The notes: generated by a model not told the origin, from the sequence alone. DNA of 64,000 nucleotides from Methanoregula sp. PtaB.Bin085 (GCF_002067035.1 NZ_MVQB01000046.1:62001-126000); one strand, 5' to 3'; counted from the first letter of the stretch, positions 16,542-25,383 are shown. A program made the numbers and translations.

Positions 16542-18011
16542 TCAGGAATGGCTGTCTGTGTGAGAAAGCCGCCAGGTCCCCTTCGGTGCACGGATCTCGA
16601 ACCGTGCACCCTTCCCGGGCTCGCCGGTCTCCCGGATCGTGAGGCCGGTAATGCTAAGGATCTCGTCCGAGAGGAATAGGCCGTAGCCGGTGTTCCGGTA
16701 ATATTCCCGCTTGAAGATCCGCTCCTTGGCCCCCTCAGGGATGCCCACTCCGTCATCCTCGCACAGGAGGACAAGTTCGTCGCCGTCTCTGCGGTACGAG
16801 AAGCGAATAACGGTTGCCTTACCGCCGTGGCGCACGGAGTTCTCCACAAGGTTGTAGAACACCTTTTCGAGCAGGTAGTCAGCGAAGATCTCGAGGCCCC
16901 CGAGATCCTTTTCAATCCGGATCCCCTTGAGGTCGAGACCGCCGACCGCGTTGTCAATAGTGGTGGCGGCATTCTGCCACTGCGGAGCGTTCTCCCCGAT
17001 GGTCTGGTAATCCCGGGTGAACCGGATCTGTTTCTGGATGAGCTCGGTGACCTTCTCGATCTTCTTGAGATGATCAATAACCCCCGGGTCCGAGACCGCC
17101 TCTTCCGCAAGCGAGAGGTACATGACGATGGCGGTTATCTGGTTCAGGATGTCGTGGCGGGTGATGGACGAGAGCGTGTTGAGTTTCCGGTTGGCGAGCT
17201 GGATCGCTGCCTCGAACCGCTTCCGCTCCTGGATCTCGGACTTGAGGATCTCGTTTGCCTGCGTCAGTTCCTCGGTCCGGTCCTTCACCCGCTGTTCCAG
17301 GTCCTCGCGTGCCTTGGCAATCACCTGCTCGGCAATCTTGCGCTCGGTGATATCGATGGCCGAGCAGATCACGATGTTGCCCGGGGAGAGTGAGGCAGAG
17401 ATGAGGAACTGCCGCACGGCACCATCGCGGGTATGGAAAAAGAGCTCGGTATCGCCGGTCCGTTGCGTTTCGGCGATGCTCCGGATAAAGGATACCTTCC
17501 CGTCGGCATCGTACAGGACCTGGGAGAGGTTCCGGCTGATGAGATCCTCGCGCTCGTAGGAGAGCATGCGGGCGAACTTGGCGTTGGTCTCCCGGATCTC
17601 CTGGGTCGTGAGATCGAAGGTGAAGATCCCGGCCTGCGAGTTCTCGAAGATCCCCCGGTATTTCCGCTCCTCGGCTTTCAGCCCCTCGGCAAACGAGGAG
17701 GTGACGACCCCGATCGTGACGAAGATCACGTACCATGCGGTTGAGACGGCGATGAAGGTGGTATTTGAGGTGCTGTAAAAGTAGACGAGGGATAAAAAGA
17801 CCGTGGAAAGGCCAAGCGAGAAGAGAACTCCCCGGTTCGGGTACTGGTACACGAAGAGAATGATGGGCAGGAAGTACAGGAACGGGAATACTTCATAGAT
17901 CCCGTGTGTCAGCGAATAGATGGTCGAGTACACGGCGAGCGCGATCGTGGCGAGGATGGCAACAGCCCACGAAATCTGGTGCCGCTGGGGAGCTGTCATG
18001 CCGGGGGTCAT
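16542..18011 (-). CDS. Membrane-bound PAS sensor histidine kinase
   Basis: Four hydrophobic segments in the first ~115 residues form a membrane sensor domain. Then come a PAS domain (~120-235), a coiled coil (~235-275), a phosphoacceptor helix with SSITRHDILNQITA (His in RHDI, the type frequent in methanogens) and an ATPase domain with N-box NLVENSVRHGG and G1-box CEDDGVGIP. It senses an unknown signal and autophosphorylates on His. No receiver gene is adjacent. It overlaps the upstream sensor by 4 nt and lies just before the HEAT-like genes. Confidence 0.88.
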   Translation of the reverse strand: MTPGMTAPQRHQISWAVAILATIALAVYSTIYSLTHGIYEVFPFLYFLPIILFVYQYPNRGVLFSLGLSTVFLSLVYFYSTSNTTFIAVSTAWYVIFVTIGVVTSSFAEGLKAEERKYRGIFENSQAGIFTFDLTTQEIRETNAKFARMLSYEREDLISRNLSQVLYDADGKVSFIRSIAETQRTGDTELFFHTRDGAVRQFLISASLSPGNIVICSAIDITERKIAEQVIAKAREDLEQRVKDRTEELTQANEILKSEIQERKRFEAAIQLANRKLNTLSSITRHDILNQITAIVMYLSLAEEAVSDPGVIDHLKKIEKVTELIQKQIRFTRDYQTIGENAPQWQNAATTIDNAVGGLDLKGIRIEKDLGGLEIFADYLLEKVFYNLVENSVRHGGKATVIRFSYRRDGDELVLLCEDDGVGIPEGAKERIFKREYYRNTGYGLFLSDEILSITGLTIRETGEPGKGARFEIRAPKGTWRLSHTDSHS

Positions 18012-18859
18012 GGCTTCTCCTCATCATCGCGGAAGCTCTTCCGGTTCTCGAGCATGGTACTCTCGAACCGGCGGTGCTCGAGAATCTCCGCTTTGAGTTC
18101 CTCGTTGATCCGTTCGAGATGCGCTGTCCGGGCCCTGACCTGCTCCTCGAGATCATCCAGGGTTTTCCTGATCTCCTCGTCAACGATCTTCTCGCCCGTC
18201 ACGTCCACCGCGGAGCAGAGGATCCGGTCGTGAGCGATCTCGAGGGGAGATATGACAAACCGGAGAATCGTCCCGTCTTTTGCGCGCAACAGGATCTCCG
18301 TCTCGATCGGTTTCTTCCCGCTCATGACCAGCTGTACAAACCTCTCGCGTTCCTTATCGTCCGTCCAGATCCGGGAGATCTCCGTGCCAAGGAGTTCCGG
18401 GCGTTCGAAGCGGAGCTGCATGGCAAACTTGGTATTGATCTCGATCAGTTTCCCGCCTGAGATTTCGAAACAGAAGATCCCGTCCTGCGAGTTGTCGATG
18501 ATGTAACGGATGCGGTGCTTCTCCGCAAGGAGCCGGGTGGCATAGGATGCGGCAACGACGCCGATGGTCATGAAGATGGCAAACCACGCGGTGGCGATCA
18601 CCATCAGGTTGGTGTTGTGGGAGGCGAGGAGGAAGACGAGGCTGATGTACATGAGGCCGATGCAGAGCGAGAAGATGACGGCCCGCTTCGGGTAGAAGTA
18701 GACGACGAGGATGATGGGGAGGATGTACAGGAAGGGGAAGACTTCGGTGATGCCGTGCGTCAGGGAAAAGACCGTGGTAAGGATCGCCCCGATGCAGGCG
18801 GCAGCGATGATGAAGAGCTGCAGGACTTCCTCGAATTCGTCAAAGAGGTGTTCACGCAC
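18008..18859 (-). CDS. Membrane PAS sensor without kinase domain
   Basis: This is a paralogue of the next gene's N-terminal half: four membrane segments (for example FSLTHGITEVFPFLYILPII matches FSLTHGIYEVFPFLYFLPII), a PAS domain (IDNSQDGIFCFEISGG) and a coiled coil that ends at LENRKSFRDDEEKP. There is no phosphoacceptor helix or ATPase domain. The break falls where the kinase core would begin, suggesting a tandem duplication followed by loss, or a sensor that works by dimerising with the full kinase. It shares an ATGA overlap with the kinase gene. Confidence 0.8.
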   Translation of the reverse strand: MREHLFDEFEEVLQLFIIAAACIGAILTTVFSLTHGITEVFPFLYILPIILVVYFYPKRAVIFSLCIGLMYISLVFLLASHNTNLMVIATAWFAIFMTIGVVAASYATRLLAEKHRIRYIIDNSQDGIFCFEISGGKLIEINTKFAMQLRFERPELLGTEISRIWTDDKERERFVQLVMSGKKPIETEILLRAKDGTILRFVISPLEIAHDRILCSAVDVTGEKIVDEEIRKTLDDLEEQVRARTAHLERINEELKAEILEHRRFESTMLENRKSFRDDEEKP

Positions 18860-18933
18860 GTGCAGTCATCCCCGGTACGTCCATGATGTCTGGCGCATTC
18901 TGCTGTTGTACAATAGAATACGTGGATCTCATT

Positions 18934-18952
18934 GCATATATTTATATAGTGA
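18934..18952 (-). promoter_or_regulatory. TATA promoter of the sensor/HEAT cluster
   Basis: A strong A/T box (CTATATAAATATATG on the minus strand) lies about 80 nt before the first sensor start at 18859. It is the best promoter candidate for the whole six-gene cluster down to 12648, because internal gaps are short (largest 77 nt). Confidence 0.55.
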
Positions 18953-18991
18953 ATTATTGCGATGTACTTTCCGCGGGTTTCCGCCCGTTTT

Positions 18992-19591
18992 TCAGGTTTT
19001 GCTGCCCGGGTTGTTGATCCAGTCAAGTTCCTCGAGCTTGTTGATGTTGGTAAAGGTCCGGAGTTCCGGGTCGAGCCGGCGGAGGTCTTCGACGGGAATG
19101 TACCTCGTGTTGAAGCTCCGGATCATGGGACGGAGGGAATAGGAATCGTGGCTCTCCAGGTACCGGAGCAGGACGTCCCGCCGGTATACTGCATGGAGCG
19201 GTTCAAGCATGTCCTGGTTCCAGCAGGGAATTGCCGCGTCCGCATTCCCGATCGCATCGAACAGGTATGACACAACAGCGCTTTCGAGGCAGGGCATGTC
19301 GCAGGCAGAGACAAAAAGCAGATCCCCTTTTGCCGCAGATGCTCCGGCATGCAGTCCTCCGATAGGGCCGATCCCCTGCCGGATATCGGGAATGCACCGC
19401 ACATCCTGCAGTGCGTTAAAACGCCGGCACTGCTCCGGATTCTTTGCAACGATGATGATCTCGTCTGCAACCCCGCGGAGGGTGTCGGTAAGCCGCTCGA
19501 TGAAGGTCTTTCCCTGGTACCGGAAGAAATATTTCTCCTGCCCGTTTGCGCGCCGGGCTTCCCCTCCCACGAGGATGATTGCCGATCTCAT
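18992..19591 (-). CDS. mobA: Molybdenum cofactor guanylyltransferase family protein (MobA-like)
   Basis: A 199-residue NTP-transferase. It has a variant of the nucleotide-binding signature LAGGxSxRMGxxK (here LVGGEARRANGQEK), a typical PDIRQGIGPIGGLHAGASAA loop and the metal-binding VSACDMPCLES. MobA attaches GMP to molybdopterin to make the cofactor used by formate dehydrogenase and similar enzymes in methanogens (family knowledge). The start at 19591 (MRSAIILVGG) fits the family; a Met three codons upstream is also possible. A TATA-like GTATTATACA lies at about 19667-19676. Confidence 0.85.
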   Translation of the reverse strand: MRSAIILVGGEARRANGQEKYFFRYQGKTFIERLTDTLRGVADEIIIVAKNPEQCRRFNALQDVRCIPDIRQGIGPIGGLHAGASAAKGDLLFVSACDMPCLESAVVSYLFDAIGNADAAIPCWNQDMLEPLHAVYRRDVLLRYLESHDSYSLRPMIRSFNTRYIPVEDLRRLDPELRTFTNINKLEELDWINNPGSKT

Positions 19592-19702
19592 GACCGGCAC
19601 CGCCCGGCACGCCCCGGCTCGGCTCCTGCCGGTCTGTTATCCGCACAAATATCTCTGGCCGGGATTGTATAATACAGTGCCATGGGAATGAAAAAACATC
19701 TC

Positions 19703-20182
19703 TTACTGTGTCTCTGATTGTGTTATCCCGCTGTCCAATTGTAGTTTGCGTACTGCTTTCTTCTCCATGGTGAGCAGCTCTTCCTTGATCGCGATATCCG
19801 GCGAGAATCCCCCGATGCCGTCTGCCGCGATAACACGGTGGCAGGGAATCACGAGCGGGACCGGGTTGCGGGCCATTGCCTGCCCGACAACGCGGGGATG
19901 GGTCCGGGCGATCTCCGCGATCTCCCCGTAGGTTGCGGTTTTCCCGTACGGGATCTGCCGGACCGCCCGGTAGATCCTCGCGTATGCCTCATCGCCATGG
20001 AGGGCCGGGGCATCGAGCACCGTCAGGTCGGTCGGTCGGCCGGCGCAGAACTGCCGGAGGGGACCGGGGACGTCCCCGGGGGTGCCGGTTGCCGCAAACT
20101 GTACACGGTACACCGTATCGCCGCGCCACTCCACGCGGACGTACCACAGCCCGAACCGGCACGAGCCGCTCGTCACTGCCAT
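19703..20182 (-). CDS. ogt: Methylated-DNA-[protein]-cysteine S-methyltransferase (Ogt/MGMT)
   Basis: The 159-residue protein has the active-site motif VIPCHRV (acceptor Cys114) and the helix-turn-helix region PYGKTATYGEIAE that binds the DNA minor groove. It moves the alkyl group from O6-alkylguanine to its own cysteine and is consumed in the process. The start at 20182 (MAVTSGSC) overlaps the end of the helicase gene by 10 nt; the longer open frame upstream is an artefact inside the helicase. Transcription is probably coupled with the helicase as a repair pair. Confidence 0.92.
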   Translation of the reverse strand: MAVTSGSCRFGLWYVRVEWRGDTVYRVQFAATGTPGDVPGPLRQFCAGRPTDLTVLDAPALHGDEAYARIYRAVRQIPYGKTATYGEIAEIARTHPRVVGQAMARNPVPLVIPCHRVIAADGIGGFSPDIAIKEELLTMEKKAVRKLQLDSGITQSETQ

Positions 20183-22182
20183 CGCCCTGCCACCTCCCGG
20201 AACCCCGCGGAATCGCACGCGATCATCTCTTCCTGGATCCAGACCGGCAGGGCACTCTTCACGCGGGGCTCGAGGAACCGTTTCTCGGCAAGCACGAGCA
20301 CGCCCCGGTCTTCCGGGGTGCGGAGCACCCGGCCCAGCGCCTGCAGCGAGCGGTTGATTGCCGGCAGCGTGTAGCAGAGGAACTCGCCCTCCGCCCCGAA
20401 CTTGTGCCGGAAGTAATCGATCATCATCCTGCGGACGCTGTTGAACGGGGCCAGCGGGAGGCCGACGACCATCGCCCCGTTCAGCATCTCGCCCCGGTAA
20501 TCGAGCCCCTCGCTCCACTTCCCGCCGCAGACCGCGAACATAATCCCCGATTCCCCCCGCTGCGGGAGACTGAGGAATGCCGTGAGGGCAGCGCCGGCAT
20601 CTGCCGCATCGCGGGGCTCGGTGAAGATCTGCCGGCCCCGCAGGTGCGGCCGGGCAAGTTCCGCGTAGGTTTCCAGGATCTGGTAACTCGGGAAATAGAT
20701 CGCCCGGTTGCCCTTCAGCGCCGCGAAGGCCCGGATGTACTCCACGACCTTTGCGGAGTTTTCCTTATTCTGCCGCATCGAGTACGCGGTGGTGATGTCG
20801 TTTGCGCAGGCAACGAGCCGGTTTTCCTTCGGGAACGCGTTGGGCAGGGAGAGGGTGGTGACCGGTATGTCGCCGAAGTAGAATTTCCGGAAACTTTCAA
20901 CGGGCGAGAGCGTGCCCGAGATCAGCACGGCGCAGGCGTGCTGCTGGCAGACATCGGTGAGCGCTGCTGCCGGGTCGATGTTGCGCACCTCGAGCGTGAT
21001 CCCGCCCTCGCCTTTCCGGTACACGGTCAGGTAGGCCGGGTCCGACGCGGACTGGGCGAGCCGGAGCAAAAACTCTGTGAGCCCCTCGATGGCGGTCTCG
21101 CGGTACTGCCCGGCCTTCTGGTTCTTCTCCTTGATCGATTCGGCGATCCCGATGAGGTCATCGACGATCTCGTCCAGGGACTTGTAGAGTGACTCCTTCA
21201 CGATCATCCGGTCGAAGATCGCGGGATCGAACCAGTCCTCGGGATCGCGGGAGTTCTCGAGCCCCTTCATGAACTCCGTGAGCCTGGGGAGCACGTGACG
21301 GACCGCTTCCGCCCCCTTGTGCCTGCTCCGTGCGATCCCGGCCAGCTCGCGGGAGGCCATCTCGAGATATTTCTGCTCCATCGTCGCGGTCATGATGCCG
21401 GTGATGGTGTCCCCGCAGTTGTGCGCCTCGTCGATCAGGAGCAGGACGTCCTGCGGCTCGACCCCGAGGTTCGCGTAGAGCTGCTCACGGATCTCCCGGT
21501 CGAAGAGATGGTGGTAGTTGAGGATCACGACGTCGGCAGTCCGGGCGGCCTGCATCATCAGCTCGTACGGGCAGCACTGGCCGCACACTTCGGAAAGCTC
21601 CTTTGGCGGCACCGGGTTCGCGATCACCCGGTCGGCCCGGTTCTTCAGGTCGGCCGAGGGGATCATGCGGACTCCCATCGTCTCGGCCGGCACGAACTGC
21701 CTGCTGGCAATGTAATACGGACAGAGCAGCGGGTGCTCTTTATCCATCCGCCGGATCTGCTGGACGATGAAGGGATCCTTGATCGGGTTGAGCGCACCCT
21801 TCTCTGCCCGATCCCGCATCAGCGAGTTGGAGAACGCCTTGACCCCCTCGCACCGCCGGTACACGTCCCCCTCGCCGCCGAGCGGGCACATGCTCTTCTT
21901 TCCGATGAGGTATACTGTCTTTATCTGCGGCTGCTTCTTCCGGACAAGCTCGAGCTCGCGGATGAACGTGTTCAGCTGGCTGATGGTCCGGACCGTAATC
22001 ACGATCTTGCGCTTCTTCCGCTCAGCGAGGAGCGAGGCAACGACACTCGACTTCCCGGATCCCGTGGGGGCATCGATCATCGCGATGCCGCCGTCGCGGG
22101 CAACCGCGGCCACGGTTTCGAGCATGGTCCGCTGGCCCGGGCGGTATTCGCTGTACGGGAAGAAGGTGTCGATGGCGTCCAT
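20173..22182 (-). CDS. XPD/Rad3-like DEAD_2 DNA helicase
   Basis: A 669-residue superfamily 2 helicase. Visible motifs: Walker A DAPTGSGKSS, motif Ia (TVRTISQLNTF), iron-sulfur-type cysteines (MCPLGG, RRCEG, LLCPYY, CGQCCPYE), DEAH box LLLIDEAHNCGD and the late motifs SGTLSPVESF and QALGRVLRTPED. XPD-type enzymes unwind DNA 5' to 3' using the 4Fe-4S cluster; in archaea the role is presumed repair. It overlaps the alkyltransferase gene, supporting a repair function. Confidence 0.88.
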   Translation of the reverse strand: MDAIDTFFPYSEYRPGQRTMLETVAAVARDGGIAMIDAPTGSGKSSVVASLLAERKKRKIVITVRTISQLNTFIRELELVRKKQPQIKTVYLIGKKSMCPLGGEGDVYRRCEGVKAFSNSLMRDRAEKGALNPIKDPFIVQQIRRMDKEHPLLCPYYIASRQFVPAETMGVRMIPSADLKNRADRVIANPVPPKELSEVCGQCCPYELMMQAARTADVVILNYHHLFDREIREQLYANLGVEPQDVLLLIDEAHNCGDTITGIMTATMEQKYLEMASRELAGIARSRHKGAEAVRHVLPRLTEFMKGLENSRDPEDWFDPAIFDRMIVKESLYKSLDEIVDDLIGIAESIKEKNQKAGQYRETAIEGLTEFLLRLAQSASDPAYLTVYRKGEGGITLEVRNIDPAAALTDVCQQHACAVLISGTLSPVESFRKFYFGDIPVTTLSLPNAFPKENRLVACANDITTAYSMRQNKENSAKVVEYIRAFAALKGNRAIYFPSYQILETYAELARPHLRGRQIFTEPRDAADAGAALTAFLSLPQRGESGIMFAVCGGKWSEGLDYRGEMLNGAMVVGLPLAPFNSVRRMMIDYFRHKFGAEGEFLCYTLPAINRSLQALGRVLRTPEDRGVLVLAEKRFLEPRVKSALPVWIQEEMIACDSAGFREVAGRWQ

Positions 22183-22223
22183 TGTGTAATACTCAGTTGG
22201 TTCCCGGATGTTTTATGGGTGTG

Positions 22224-22240
22224 GGCGGCTGCAAGCCGCC
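22224..22240. terminator. GC-rich hairpin between the helicase and vapB
   Basis: A stem GGCGGCT / AGCCGCC with a 3-nt loop is followed by a further GC-rich stretch. It lies between two divergent genes and has no T-run, so it may be a regulatory or repeat-derived structure rather than a terminator. Confidence 0.3.
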
Positions 22241-22303
22241 CCGCGGAGAAGTGAAACTTCGACCGTACGGGTGCGGGGTGAAGGTAATGCGATCCGAAAT
22301 CCC

Positions 22304-22322
22304 TATAACTGTGTATACACAT
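22304..22322 (+). promoter_or_regulatory. TATA box and 12-nt palindromic operator of vapBC
   Basis: CTATAACT is followed by the perfect palindrome TGTGTATACACA (22310-22321), 11 nt before the vapB ATG. Antitoxins of this kind repress their own operon, and a palindrome at this position is a likely binding site (inference). Confidence 0.5.
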
Positions 22323-22332
22323 ATCATCCCCT

Positions 22333-22566
22333 ATGGTGACCAAGACCATTAACATCAAAGAATCCGCCTATAACGCGCTCAGGGCACAGAAGCGCCCGGG
22401 CGAGAGCTATTCCGATGTTATCCTTCGTGTCACTGAAGGCGAAGAGAAAGGTGTCTGCGAATTCCTGGATACGATCGATCCCGCAGTGCGCGAAGAGCTT
22501 GCGGCATCGGTGAAATCAGCAAAAAAAGACCTTGACCGTATCCGGCCCCGGAAGGTATCCCTTTGA
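22333..22566 (+). CDS. vapB: VapB-type antitoxin (DUF217 family)
   Basis: A 77-residue protein with an N-terminal ribbon-helix-helix-like segment (TKTINIKESAYNALRAQKRP and GESYSDVILRV) and a charged C-terminal tail that would wrap the toxin. It overlaps the PIN toxin gene by 4 nt. Members of DUF217 usually pair with archaeal VapC toxins. Confidence 0.85.
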   Translation: MVTKTINIKESAYNALRAQKRPGESYSDVILRVTEGEEKGVCEFLDTIDPAVREELAASVKSAKKDLDRIRPRKVSL

Positions 22567-22937
22567 TCGTGGATACCTGCTTCCTGATCGATCTGCTGCG
22601 AGCGCACCCGGGTGCCCTGAAGATCGCCCGGCAGGAGAAACATCTCCGGACAACCGCCATCAGCAGCGCGGAATTCCTGCTGGGGGCAAAGAAGAGCGGG
22701 AACAGGAACCTGCAGAGCCTTTCGGAAAAACTGATCGGATATTTTCCGGTACTCCCGTTCGATGATGAGTCCGCGGTTGTCTATGCAGATATTGCATGTG
22801 CCCTTTCCAGAAAAGGTCGCAGGATTTCATCCATGGACGAGCTGATCGCGGCCATTGCCCTGCAGCATACCGAACCGCTGGTCACACGGGACCGGCATTT
22901 TGCTGATATTGAGGGACTGGAAACTATCTCATACTGA
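22563..22937 (+). CDS. vapC: VapC-type PIN-domain ribonuclease toxin
   Basis: The 124-residue PIN domain keeps its acidic metal-binding residues: Asp4 (MIVDTCFLID), the Glu of SSAEFLLG, the Asp of MDELIAAIA and the Asp of TRDRHFADI. PIN toxins cut tRNA or rRNA when the antitoxin is degraded. The 4-nt overlap with vapB shows translational coupling. Confidence 0.9.
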   Translation: MIVDTCFLIDLLRAHPGALKIARQEKHLRTTAISSAEFLLGAKKSGNRNLQSLSEKLIGYFPVLPFDDESAVVYADIACALSRKGRRISSMDELIAAIALQHTEPLVTRDRHFADIEGLETISY

Positions 22938-23016
22938 TCCCGCGAATCAGGGGAAAAAATAAAAAGTTTCATGATCTCTCCCAGAAGCGCGAACCGTTCC
23001 TTCAGGATAAAACAGA

Positions 23017-23030
23017 AGCATATATCATCT
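23017..23030 (+). promoter_or_regulatory. TATA box of the lipoprotein gene
   Basis: AGCATATATCAT lies ~25 nt before the ATG at 23053, so the message is probably leaderless. Confidence 0.5.
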
Positions 23031-23052
23031 TTCCATAAAAAAAACCGGATGC

Positions 23053-23667
23053 ATGAAGCCCTCCTCTCTTGCAGTTCTTTTTCTCGTCCTCATCGCTGCC
23101 GCTTGTGCTTCCGGGTGTTCCTCCTCCGGCCAAAAGGCGGAAAGCCCGCAGCAGGCTGCGCCGGTAACAACCTCACCGCCTGCCAGTATCACCTATGAAA
23201 AACACGGCATCAGTTTTGTCTATCCCGGTAACCTTGTCCTCACCGAACGCGATGCTTCCGATGCCGGGTCCGGGAGTTTTGAGGACGGTGAGATCTGGCT
23301 CCGGGGAGCGGGCCCGGACAACCTGACGATCAACTGGATCGCCATGCACCACCGCCCCCCGGATATACCGGCAGTGTACGAGGCAATGCGGAAATCCTTC
23401 CAGAATGACAAATCGATATCCGATCTCAGGTATTTCCTGCTCGAGACGTATCCTCAAACGACCTGCGGCGACGCCACCCTCATCGGGCACATGAGTTTTG
23501 TGAGGAAGGGCCAGCAGGTGACAACGAACGAGGGGATCCTCCTCTGGTACCATGCAAAGCAGGACCGGACGTACATCATCGACCTCGCTTCGGCAGATGA
23601 TTACAAGACCGGGCTGCGGGATGCGCTGGGAAGGTACCAGCAGTCGTTCCGCTGCACCGACTCCTGA
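23053..23667 (+). CDS. Secreted lipoprotein, PsbP-like
   Basis: A lipoprotein signal (SLAVLFLVLIAAACASGC) has its acceptor Cys in ASGC, and a short Ser/Gln/Pro linker follows. The mature domain begins with YEKHGISFVYPGNLVL, a form typical of PsbP-like proteins of methanogens, and ends LRDALGRYQQSFRC. It probably sits on the outer face of the membrane; its ligand is unknown. No partner gene is adjacent. Confidence 0.7.
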   Translation: MKPSSLAVLFLVLIAAACASGCSSSGQKAESPQQAAPVTTSPPASITYEKHGISFVYPGNLVLTERDASDAGSGSFEDGEIWLRGAGPDNLTINWIAMHHRPPDIPAVYEAMRKSFQNDKSISDLRYFLLETYPQTTCGDATLIGHMSFVRKGQQVTTNEGILLWYHAKQDRTYIIDLASADDYKTGLRDALGRYQQSFRCTDS

Positions 23668-23802
23668 TTACCTTTTTTCCAGTTTCCTGCTTTGGAGAAC
23701 ATACACAGCTGCCGGCAGGAAGGAGCGCTCAGCGCATAAAGTCCCTGAGTTTCACGCGGGGAAAAAAACCGGTGCTCGTGGCAGTTCCGGGTTCAGCAGG
23801 GA

Positions 23803-24456
23803 TCAGGTCCCCGTCATGATCATCCGGGTCACATCGACAGATGCCATGGCGGCAATCACGAATGCAAGGTAAACCGCGACCGGGATCCCGGTGATGACGG
23901 CAGATCTCCCGAACGCGAACTTCTGGGTGTGCTGCACTCCCAGCGTCCAGAGGTACCACTGCCATATGACGAACAGCAGCCCGAGATACGTCCAGGTATC
24001 ATATGCAGTCTGTGCGTATTCTTCCATGACACCAGTCGTTACCGGCGCGGCAAATCCGATCACAAATAACATGATGGCAAGCAGGACGAACGCGATGATG
24101 GACAGTGTCCACGGCATCATACCGTACCCGGTGTCCCGGACGGTTGCTGCAAGTGAGCCTTTTCCGCCCAGGCCCCGGGAAATGCCCCAGGTCCAGAGGG
24201 ACATGATGATCCATCCCGCCAGCGGGAGGCTGACATTGCATTTGAGGAAGACCCACATCATTCCCTGCAGGGTCACCGACAGGGAACTGAACGATCCTGA
24301 GACCATGTAGGCTACAATAATGACCATGTAGACAAGTCCCGGAAGGAGTGCGCCCGCTGCGAAGATGGCAAGCGGCGGCCGGAGGTCGATCGCTTCCTGC
24401 GATACCCGGGCAAAAAAGGTGTCCGGGCGGACCACCAGATCCCAGAGCCCCGCCAT
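23803..24456 (-). CDS. Yip1-domain membrane protein
   Basis: A start typical of archaeal Yip1 proteins (LWDLVVRPDTFFARV) is followed by five hydrophobic segments (for example AAGALLPGLVYMVIIVAYM, WTLSIIAFVLLAIMLFVIG). The function of prokaryotic Yip1 domains is not known. It begins 9 nt after the stop of the upstream gene and is probably co-transcribed with it. Confidence 0.75.
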   Translation of the reverse strand: MAGLWDLVVRPDTFFARVSQEAIDLRPPLAIFAAGALLPGLVYMVIIVAYMVSGSFSSLSVTLQGMMWVFLKCNVSLPLAGWIIMSLWTWGISRGLGGKGSLAATVRDTGYGMMPWTLSIIAFVLLAIMLFVIGFAAPVTTGVMEEYAQTAYDTWTYLGLLFVIWQWYLWTLGVQHTQKFAFGRSAVITGIPVAVYLAFVIAAMASVDVTRMIMTGT

Positions 24457-24465
24457 CGTATCACA

Positions 24466-25383
24466 TCATTCCAGGGCCGGGTCCTGGTACGACACCAGCA
24501 GCTGCACGGAGCTGTCGGCAAACGCGATGTTCTGCCCGCCGTCGAACGTACCGAAGGCAAAGACCTCCTTGTTGAGCGGGATGACCGTCTCGACCACGAT
24601 CACTTCCTCCTTCTCTTCGAGCGTGATACCGCGCTTCGCGATCAGGTCGAGGATCCCCTGCGGGATGTTGTGGCCGGCCATCAGGTAATGGATCCGTGAA
24701 TCAATACGGCTCCTCACCTCGGTGATGGATACGCTCGTGTGGTCGGTTGTTTTGTGGACCGCAAATCCCCCACCATGACTCTTTGCGTGCTGCGTTACGA
24801 TCGGCGCCTCGAACCCGCACAGCGTCTTCAGGGCGTTCTCACCTACCTGGAAGTTCATGAAATCGTTCCATGCCTGCTCCGACAGGCCGGCCTGTTTCAT
24901 CATGTCGCCGGCGAACGAGACCATCGCGGCACCCTCTGCAAAATACGCCATGATGCTCGAGAACCGGACAAAGTACGGCGATCCTCCCTGCATGACCGTG
25001 AAGTCGCCGCTGGACTCGAAGAACCGGAACCCTTTCACATCCGTGATTTTATTTCCGGATGCTGGCACGGTGATCCCGTCCACACCTATCCGTGTTCCTG
25101 AATGCGTTCCCGAGATCTCCGATTCCCTGCTGATGACGAACATGCCATAGAACGCGACATGCTCGCCAGTTGTCGGGAGTATACAGTCGGGTGCGGCGGC
25201 CGGGCCGTGCACGAGCGCCGGGGCGTCTTTAATAAACTTCGGCGAGGCCCGGAGCGCCTTCATGAGTTCCTTCTGCTTATTCGCGACCCGGCGTCTGTTC
25301 AGGTACGAATATACAACGATACCGATAATGAGGAGCAGGATAATGATCACGATGGTAAAATCGCCGGAGCCCTGAGATGCCAT
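24466..25383 (-). CDS. Single-pass membrane protein, unknown function
   Basis: The chosen start (MASQGSGDF, 25383) is followed at once by one membrane helix (TIVIIILLLIIGIVVYSYL) and a basic stretch (NRRRVANKQKELMKALR), so the ~270-residue remainder would be cytoplasmic. That part has PSKFI-like and SGTHSGTRIGVDG segments and a VQLLVSYQD end but no motif that I recognise. Longer starts up to 25587 are open but look unlike protein and have no ribosome site. It heads a two-gene unit with the Yip1 gene. Confidence 0.6.
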   Translation of the reverse strand: MASQGSGDFTIVIIILLLIIGIVVYSYLNRRRVANKQKELMKALRASPKFIKDAPALVHGPAAAPDCILPTTGEHVAFYGMFVISRESEISGTHSGTRIGVDGITVPASGNKITDVKGFRFFESSGDFTVMQGGSPYFVRFSSIMAYFAEGAAMVSFAGDMMKQAGLSEQAWNDFMNFQVGENALKTLCGFEAPIVTQHAKSHGGGFAVHKTTDHTSVSITEVRSRIDSRIHYLMAGHNIPQGILDLIAKRGITLEEKEEVIVVETVIPLNKEVFAFGTFDGGQNIAFADSSVQLLVSYQDPALE

